This document shows positions 58,901 through 64,000 of a DNA stretch of 64,000 nt, piece by piece. This DNA comes from Ostrinia nubilalis (lineage: Eukaryota; Arthropoda; Insecta; Lepidoptera; Crambidae), in contig NC_087107.1 of the NCBI RefSeq assembly GCF_963855985.1, positions 7,130,001 to 7,194,000 of the forward strand, written 5' to 3'. The translations under genes and the position numbers were made by a program. The number at the start of each line of letters is the position of its first letter. Within the stretch, counting starts at the first letter, position 1. The notes beneath the pieces were generated by a model that was not told the DNA's origin, did no database searches, and saw only the letters and a list, made by a program, of their open reading frames with translations.

Positions 58901-61900
58901 ATTTATAGGTAATCGCAAATGGAAGTTAAGATGCAAATAGACCATATGCCATAGCAGACATTTATATAATTTACAAGTGAAAACTTAACAGTCAACAATA
59001 CTTTTTAAGCGCCGCTGGAGTGGGAGTCGAAAAAGTTTGAATTGAATAATTTATTTATAGTAGTGGGGTTCGTTCGTTCGTTATAGTTCTTGCAAGCCGC
59101 AGCCGTCACCCCTCTACAAAACTCCCCGTTACTCACCGTCAGGCGACGTCTGTATGCCCTTCCGCGGCTTGTCGCCGTAGTCTGGCGGCGGATGCGGCGC
59201 GAGCGGCGGCGGACCGGGCGCCGGCGCCGGCGCGGCGCCGGTCGACGTGCCGGGTAGCGCGGGGAAGTCCTCTGAGGACATCGTGAACTCAGACTGCTCG
59301 GATGTCGGCTGCTTCACCATACCCACTGGAATGAGAGGGTGGGGCGTTAGTGAAATGACGCTTTAGGGCAGAAATTGCGTTAAGCGGGCACCCGCGCGGT
59401 TTCAAACAGTGCTACGTCGCGGGCACCCGCGCGGGGGACTTTCGTATGAAACCGCGCGGGCGTCCGCTTAACGCAGTTTCAGGGCTTAGCTTTGTAATAA
59501 TCAAAAACTAATTATATTCAAAAATGTCGGTCGTTTCTATGACATTATCATCATCAGACATAGGACGTCCACTGCTGAACATAGGCCTCCCCCAATGACA
59601 TAATTCAACAATATCTTAATAACAGATTGATATATTCTCATTTCTACGGTAAGGTTGCTTTGCGGAGATCTGCGCAGGCGCATACAAGTACAAACAAGAA
59701 AAACCAGCTACGGCGACAGCGTGTTCGTAAATACGTGGTCGCTGAATGAGGGCAGTTCGCAAGTTAAGTAAGACTAAGAACGCACCGTGGCCTGAGCAAC
59801 CACTGCTTGGTTAAAACCCAAGCCCTGAACGTGAGGTTCACTGTGCTTCACTTACCGATTTAGAGCCGGGCGCCAATAGCGCGAGCAGTGAGCAACTTTT
59901 CGGATGGTCTATCCAGTTTCGTCAAGCAACAGGTGAATGCAGAGGACTCTCGACTTTAAATGCTGACCGTAGTGTTTAGAACTGTGCGGCGGCGATGCGA
60001 GCGCTTGGCAACTGTTTCGAATGGATTATGCTGTTTTTCCAACTTCGCCAGGGAATTTCTCAACTTTAATCGCATTCACCGTAGGGTTTAGAGCCGGGCG
60101 GCGGCGGCGCGGCCGTGGGCGCCTGGTCGCCGGCGCCGCGCGCCGTGAGCGACGGGAACTTGCTGAGGTCCAGCAGCGGCGGCGTGACGTAAGGTTCACT
60201 CTGCTTCACTCACCGTAGGGTTTAGAGCCGGGCGGCGGCGGCGCGGCCGTGGGCGCCTGGTCGCCGGCGCCGCGCGCCGTGAGCGAGGGGAACTCGCTGA
60301 GGTCCAGCAGCGGCGGCGTGACGTAAGGTTCACTCTGCTTCACTCACCGTAGGGTTTAGAGCCGGGCGGCGGCGGCGCGGCCGTGGGCGCCTGGTCGCCG
60401 GCGCCGCGCGCCGTGAGCGAGGGGAACTCGCTGAGGTCCAGCAGCGGCGGCGTGACGTAAGGTTCACTCTGCTTCACTCACCGTAGGGTTTAGAGCCGGG
60501 CGGCGGCGGCGCGGCCGTGGGCGCCTGGTCGCCGGCGCCGCGCGCCGTGAGCGACGGGAACTCGCTGAGGTCCAGCAGCGGCGGCGTGACGTCAGGTTCA
60601 CTCTGCTTCACTCACCGTAGGGTTTAGAGCCGGGCGGCGGCGGCGCGGCCGTGGGCGCCTGGTCGCCGGCGCCGCGCGCCGTGAGCGAGGGGAACTCGCT
60701 GAGGTCCAGCAGCGGCGGCGTGACGTAAGGTTCCCTCTGCTTCACTCACCGTAGGGTTTAGAGCCGGGCGGCGGCGGCGCGGCCGTGGGCGCCTGGTCGC
60801 CGGCGCCGCGCGCCGTGAGCGAGGGGAACTCGCTGAGGTCCAGCAGCGGCGGCGTGACGTAAGGTTCACTCTGCTTCACTCACCGTAGGGTTTAGAGCCG
60901 GGCGGCGGCGGCGCGGCCGTGGGCGCCTGGTCGCCGGCGCCGCGCGCCGTGAGCGAGGGGAACTCGCTGAGGTCCAGCAGCGGCGGCGTGACGTAAGGTT
61001 CCCTCTGCTTCACTCACCGTAGGGTTTAGAGCCGGGCGGCGGCGGCGCGGCCGTGGGCGCCTGGTCGCCGGCGCCGCGCGCCGTGAGCGACGGGAACTCG
61101 CTGAGGTCCAGCAGCGGCGGCGTGACGTAAGGTTCACTCTGCTTCACTCACCGTAGGGTTTAGAGCCGGGCGGCGGCGGCGCGGCCGTGGGCGCCTGGTC
61201 GCCGGCGCCGCGCGCCGTGAGCGAGGGGAACTCGCTGAGGTCCAGCAGCGGCGGCGTGACGTAAGGTTCACTCTGCTTCACTCACCGTAGGGTTTAGAGC
61301 CGGGCGGCGGCGGCGCGGCCGTGGGCGCCTGGTCGCCGGCGCCGCGCGCCGTGAGCGAGGGGAACTCGCTGAGGTCCAGCAGCGGCGGCGTGACGTAAGG
61401 TTCACTCTGCTTCACTCACCGTAGGGTTTAGAGCCGGGCGGCGGCGGCGCGGCCGTGGGCGCCTGGTCGCCGGCGCCGCGCGCCGTGAGCGAGGGGAACT
61501 CGCTGAGGTCCAGCAGCGGCGGCGTGGACGTGTCGCCGCCCTCGCCGAACACCGAGTGGTAGTTGTTGCCCGCGTTGAACCGAGACAGGTTGCCCATACT
61601 CGACTGGGGATAGAGAAATGCGAATGATTAAAGACAAGTTTCTGAAATTTCGTACTTCGTTATAAAACAGGTTATGGTCAACTGGCCGTGTAATACATTT
61701 GTCACCAACCCCTACTCTTCCCGCGGGTGTCGTAAGAGGCGACTTAGGGACTACACATTAAACAGAAAACGGACAGCAGCGCTCTCTGATAAACATTAAT
61801 CTTTTAAACTGCGATCTCCAACCCACCTGACAAGCGTGGAGATTATGGAGAAACCCTTTACTAAAGTGGAGGAGGCTCATAGTCCAGAAGTGGACTGTAA

Positions 61901-63830
61901 AGGGCTGTTGATGATGATGGTCAACTGAGAAGACCAGCCTGCTGCCAGCGAGCTGAGCCATGTCAGGCAGGGTACAATAGGGCCGCTCTAACACTTCCTT
62001 TGGATATCGTAAGAAGCAAAGTTGCCTCTAGTGAAAAATATACAAACATCAGCAGGCCCCCAATCATCTTAGCTGGCCAGCATAGAGTGTAAGCCAAATC
62101 CTCCATTTGTCTCTAATAAATAAAGAGACGGTCGTGCTCCTGATCGTGCTCAAGACAAAATACCTGATGATAGTTAACGTGTAACTTCCTCCGCCTTTGG
62201 GACTTTTTCCCCAATCTAATACCTACTCAAACTCACCATGGAATTGGAATTAGGTTGCAACAGCGTCGTCGGCATCGGCACCCGGCGGTCGGCGAAGGCC
62301 CGCTGGCCGAAGAGCGTGGAGCGCGATGCCATAGACGGCGGAGTGCCGGTATCTTTTACATGACTTACTTGACTTAAGGTCCTGTGTCCCCTAGATGGGG
62401 CAGAGGGCGTCCACAACACTCCTCATCGCGTTGGGTCTTGAGCTTCGCGTTTGATCTCGCTCCAAGTTTTGCCGATTTTCTTCGCCTCGTCTGCTACAGT
62501 GCGCCGCCAAGTTTGCTTAGGGCGACCAGTGCGACTACGTTCTTATCTTACGTAGTTAACGTGTAACTTGCTCCTCCTTTGGGACTTATAACCCCAATCT
62601 ATTACTCAAACTCACCATGGAATTGGAATTAGGTTGCGACAGCGTCGTCGGCATCGGCACCCGGCGGTCGGCGAAGGCCCGCTGGCCGAAGAGCGTGGAG
62701 CGCGATGCCATGGACGGCGGGCCGCCAGTATCTTTAACGTGTAACTTCCTCCAGCTTTGGCAGTTTGCCAATATACTTCAAACTCACCATGGAATTGGAA
62801 TTAGGTTGCGACAGCGTCGTCGGCATCGGCACCCGGCGGTCGGCGAAGGCCCGCTGGCCGAAGAGCGTGGAGCGCGACGCCATGGACGACGGGCCGCCAG
62901 TATCTTTAACGTGTAACTTCCTCCAGCTTTGGCAGTTTGCCAATATACTTCAAACTCACCATGGAATTGGAATTAGGTTGCGACAGCGTCGTCGGCATCG
63001 GCACCCGGCGGTCGGCGAAGGCCCGCTGGCCGAAGAGCGTGGAGCGCGACGCCATGGACGGCGGGCCGCCAGTATCTTTAACGTGTAACTTCCTCCAGCT
63101 TTGGCAGTTTGCCAATATACTTCAAACTCACCATGGAATTGGAATTAGGTTGCGACAGCGTCGTCGGCATCGGCACCCGGCGGTCGGCGAAGGCCCGCTG
63201 GCCGAAGAGCGTGGAGCGCGACGCCATGGACGGCGGGCCGCCAGTATCTTTAACGTGTAACTTCCTCCAGCTTTGGCAGTTTGCCAATATACTTCAAACT
63301 CACCATGGAATTGGAATTAGGTTGCGACAGCGTCGTCGGCATCGGCACCCGGCGGTCGGCGAAGGCCCGCTGGCCGAAGAGCGTGGAGCGCGACGCCATG
63401 GACGGCGGGCCGCCAGTATCTTTAACGTGTAACTTCCTCCAGCTTTGGCAGTTTGCCAATATACTTCAAACTCACCATGGAATTGGAATTAGGTTGCGAC
63501 AGCGTCGTCGGCATCGGCACCCGGCGGTCGGCGAAGGCCCGCTGGCCGAAGAGCGTGGAGCGCGACGCCATGGACGGCGGGCCGCCAGTATCTTTAACGT
63601 GTAACTTCCTCCAGCTTTGGCAGTTTGCCAATATACTTCAAACTCACCATGGAATTGGAATTAGGTTGCGACAGCGTCGTCGGCATCGGCACCCGGCGGT
63701 CGGCGAAGGCCCGCTGGCCGAAGAGCGTGGAGCGCGACGCCATTGACGGCGGGGCGCCGCCGGGCATCGCCGTGGAGTTGCGGCCCGGCGATAGCGCGCC
63801 GCCGAACGTCGGCGTCACATGACCGGACAC
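46956..63830 (-). CDS. Rga: Regena/CNOT2, CCR4-NOT complex subunit; last seven coding exons (5' end outside window)
   Basis: NOT2 is a scaffold subunit of the CCR4-NOT deadenylase, which shortens mRNA poly(A) tails and represses translation; its C-terminal NOT box binds NOT1 and NOT3. Minus-strand exons in transcript order: 63830-63648, 61603-61420, 59325-59137, 57084-56880, 56329-56165, 55068-54933, 47030-46956. All have GT/AG borders and matching phases, giving 378 codons. Family blocks seen: SGHVTPTFGG, GNLSRFNAGN, LLDLSEFPSLT, SEDFPALPG, KGIQTSPDG, then the NOT2/3/5 domain with QFGIVGLLTFIRAAE, LGLNLNSPDNLY, DYHVPPEYL, WRYHMEEKVWI, YERGTYYFFD and VAKEFHLDYSKLEGRPQLP, ending at TAG. The C-terminus is a little shorter than in vertebrates. 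The introns after the first two exons carry tandem arrays of exon/donor junctions; the last intron (7.9 kb) is filled with nested elements. N-terminal exons must lie to the right of 64,000. Confidence 0.95.
47061..47189. repeat. Diverged MITE of the 33,488 / 55,117 family
   Basis: GCGCTCACCAGTTGGCAACA … GACAGTGGCGCCCTTTGGTG … GTCGTATTTGC aligns with 55,117-55,328 with a central deletion. It begins about 30 bp inside the last CNOT2 intron. Confidence 0.6.
47451..47714. mobile_element. Palindromic TA-targeting MITE, copy 1
   Basis: CAGGGTGTTAGGTAAATGGG … and its inverse …CCCATTTACCTAACACCCTG, arms of about 120 bp, flanked by TA. It is nearly identical to 49,338-49,595. Confidence 0.9.
49338..49595. 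mobile_element. Palindromic TA-targeting MITE, copy 2
   Basis: Same element as 47,451-47,714. The empty site is visible in copy A at about 14,393-14,405 (TAATTTATAATAATC), which supports TA as the target. Confidence 0.9.
51223..51810. repeat. 178-bp tandem repeat, two full units and an interrupted third
   Basis: Units start at GAAGATTCTTCCATCTTGCA at 51,223, 51,401 and 51,579. The third is cut after GATTCTTC by the MITE at 51,591-51,760 and resumes with TCTTACAGCTTAGACC. Confidence 0.88.
51591..51760 (-). mobile_element. MITE, copy 2, inserted in the tandem repeat
   Basis: Inverse copy of 46,469-46,640. The interrupted tandem unit defines its ends exactly and points to a TA target. Confidence 0.85.
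54743..54834. repeat. Half-copy of the 58,587 MITE
   Basis: GAGCGCGACAGCAATATAAT … GATAAGGATGGG … GACCGGACTTTA matches the right half of 58,587-58,792. Confidence 0.65.
55117..55328. mobile_element. MITE in a CNOT2 intron (TGAGGGCTATCGTTTTAGCG family)
   Basis: TGAGGGCTATCGTTTTAGCG … TAAAAACGATAGCGCTCA. It is almost the same as 33,488-33,692 in the Cdc37 intron. It lies about 50 bp beyond the acceptor of the WRYHMEEK exon. Confidence 0.88.
55721..55916. mobile_element. GC-rich palindromic MITE
   Basis: TTAGGCGGTTATCACACTGC … GCAGTGTGATAACCGCCTAA. The arms contain smaller palindromes (GCTCCGCCGCGGAGC). Confidence 0.88.
58243..58560 (+). repeat. Common lepidopteran interspersed repeat
   Basis: It runs from ACTAGCGGCCGCCCGCGACT to AACATTAGTAGGAAGG and contains AAATCCGTTCAGTAGTTTTT. 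Same family as 26,060-26,600. Confidence 0.65.
58587..58792. mobile_element. Palindromic MITE (TAAAGCCTGGTCCGTGAGCA ends)
   Basis: TAAAGCCTGGTCCGTGAGCA … TGCTCACGGACCAGGCTTTA with long inverse arms. Related copies are at 54,743-54,834 (half) and 63,875-64,000 (cut by the window edge). Confidence 0.9.
59362..59487. repeat. Small GC-rich palindromic MITE
   Basis: TTGCGTTAAGCGGGCACCCG … CGGGCGTCCGCTTAACGCAG, inside the CNOT2 intron about 40 bp upstream (transcript sense) of the SEDFPALPG exon acceptor. Confidence 0.75.
59546..59601 (-). mobile_element. RTE LINE 3' end fragment
   Basis: ATCATCATCAGACATAGGAC then GTCCACTGCTGAACATAGGC and CTCCCCCAATGACA, the inverse of the RTE tail. Confidence 0.8.
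59840..61540 (-). repeat. Tandem array of a CNOT2 exon 3' end plus its 5' splice site (134-bp unit, 11 copies plus decayed edge)
   Basis: The donor motif (plus strand CACCGTAGGGTTTAGAGCC) recurs at 60,077, 60,211, 60,345, 60,479, 60,613, 60,747, 60,881, 61,015, 61,149, 61,283 and 61,417, a strict 134-bp period. Each unit carries about 110 bp of the end of exon 61,420-61,603, an intact donor (ACG then GTGAGT) and about 25 bp of intron, but not the true acceptor. Only the copy at 61,417 belongs to the full exon; the other ten lie downstream in the intron. Worn relatives at about 59,855 and 59,964 mark an older edge. Units differ at single bases (GCGAGG/GCGACG, TTCACT/TTCCCT), with a hint of a 268-bp higher-order repeat between 60,624 and 61,137. 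Confidence 0.95.
61687..61920. repeat. Lepidopteran interspersed repeat with RTE-like tail
   Basis: CTCTTCCCGCGGGTGTCGTA then AGAGGCGACTTAGGGAC, ending GTGGACTGTAAAGGGCTG and TGATGATGATGG. It is a LINE-derived fragment. Confidence 0.6.
62165..63757 (-). repeat. Second tandem array in CNOT2: exon end plus 5' splice site (172-bp unit, about 8 copies)
   Basis: The donor motif (plus strand CTCACCATGGAATTGG) recurs at 62,233, then 62,613, 62,785, 62,957, 63,129, 63,301, 63,473 and 63,645, a 172-bp period. Each unit has about 105 bp of the end of exon 63,648-63,830, an intact donor (ATG then GTGAGT) and about 65 bp of intron. The unit beginning at 62,233 is older and is separated by an inserted retroelement fragment (about 62,350-62,545). 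Reading through the donor adds 17 codons and then a stop. Confidence 0.95.
62350..62545. mobile_element. Retroelement fragment inserted in the 172-bp array
   Basis: GGTCCTGTGTCCCCTAGATG … CGCCAAGTTTGCTTAGGGCG interrupts one repeat unit and accounts for the 380-bp spacing (172 + 208). Its wording resembles internal LINE sequence common in Lepidoptera; the class is not certain. Confidence 0.6.
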
Positions 63831-63874
63831 CTGGAGGGAACAGTGTTTATTAAACGTTGACGTCACATAACTAT

Positions 63875-64000
63875 AGTCTGGTCCGCGAGCACGTAGAATT
63901 TTGTCCAATGACCGCAAGCTACCCATCCTTATCGCTCGCGCGTAATTATGTTGCTGTCGCGCTCGCACACTCACTGCGGGCGCCCGTCGCACAGTCGCGA
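63875..64000. mobile_element. MITE of the 58,587 family, cut by the window edge
   Basis: GTCTGGTCCGCGAGCACGTA … GCGACAGCAA-type arm and the start of the opposite arm. It lies in the intron upstream of the first visible CNOT2 exon. Confidence 0.8.

Noticed and set aside
60021..61137. Arginine/alanine-rich frames of 65-81 codons on both strands
   Set aside because: They are GC-rich shadow frames of the 134-bp array, out of frame with CNOT2, and repeat only because the DNA does.
62617..63822. Repeated 107-codon plus-strand frames (MPIYFKLTMELELG…)
   Set aside because: They are antisense shadows of the 172-bp CNOT2 array. The identical frames reflect tandem DNA, not a protein family.

Overview
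The window is insect DNA and almost certainly comes from a moth or butterfly. Three intron-containing genes are recognisable. The rest is AT-rich and packed with the mobile DNA typical of Lepidoptera: RTE LINE 3' ends with (TGATGA)n or (GAACGAAC)n tails, many short inverted-repeat elements, and one Ty3/gypsy retrotransposon. I see no bacterial-type operons, CRISPR arrays, tRNA genes or rRNA genes.

Layout. Positions 1-28,784 hold no gene I can support. They contain several large inverted-repeat elements (5.5-6.5 kb, 16.7-18.6 kb with a hAT element inside it, 19.5-21.6 kb, 24.3-25.0 kb) and a 3.2-kb repeat unit (12,979-16,144) that recurs near 47.9-53.3 kb. Positions 28,785-30,710 (+) encode a complete 478-aa gustatory receptor of the CO2-receptor type in five exons. 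About 530 bp downstream, 31,240-34,778 (+) encodes the Hsp90 co-chaperone Cdc37 (375 aa, five exons). Positions 35.5-46.3 kb are a nest: a TIR element carrying a THAP zinc-finger exon was split by a Ty3/gypsy element (36,039-45,669, minus strand, 133-bp LTRs, GTAG target duplication), and that element's pol is split by a further insertion of about 3.7 kb. Positions 46,956-63,830 (minus) hold the last seven coding exons (378 codons) of Regena/CNOT2, the NOT2 subunit of the CCR4-NOT deadenylase. The N-terminal exons lie beyond the right edge.

The genes have separate housekeeping or sensory roles and do not form a pathway. Gr and Cdc37 are tandem; Cdc37 and CNOT2 converge on the retrotransposon nest.

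Most unusual observations: (1) inside CNOT2, two different exon/5'-splice-site junctions have each been tandemly amplified (134-bp unit, 11 copies; 172-bp unit, about 8 copies), so the introns carry rows of intact decoy donor sites; (2) the retrotransposon has a small ORF between its 5' LTR and gag that encodes a membrane segment and a CxxC-x7-CxxC motif; (3) a THAP exon sits inside a broken TIR element; (4) the last CNOT2 intron holds a nest of insertions several levels deep, and the two copies of the 3.2-kb unit give filled and empty insertion sites to compare.
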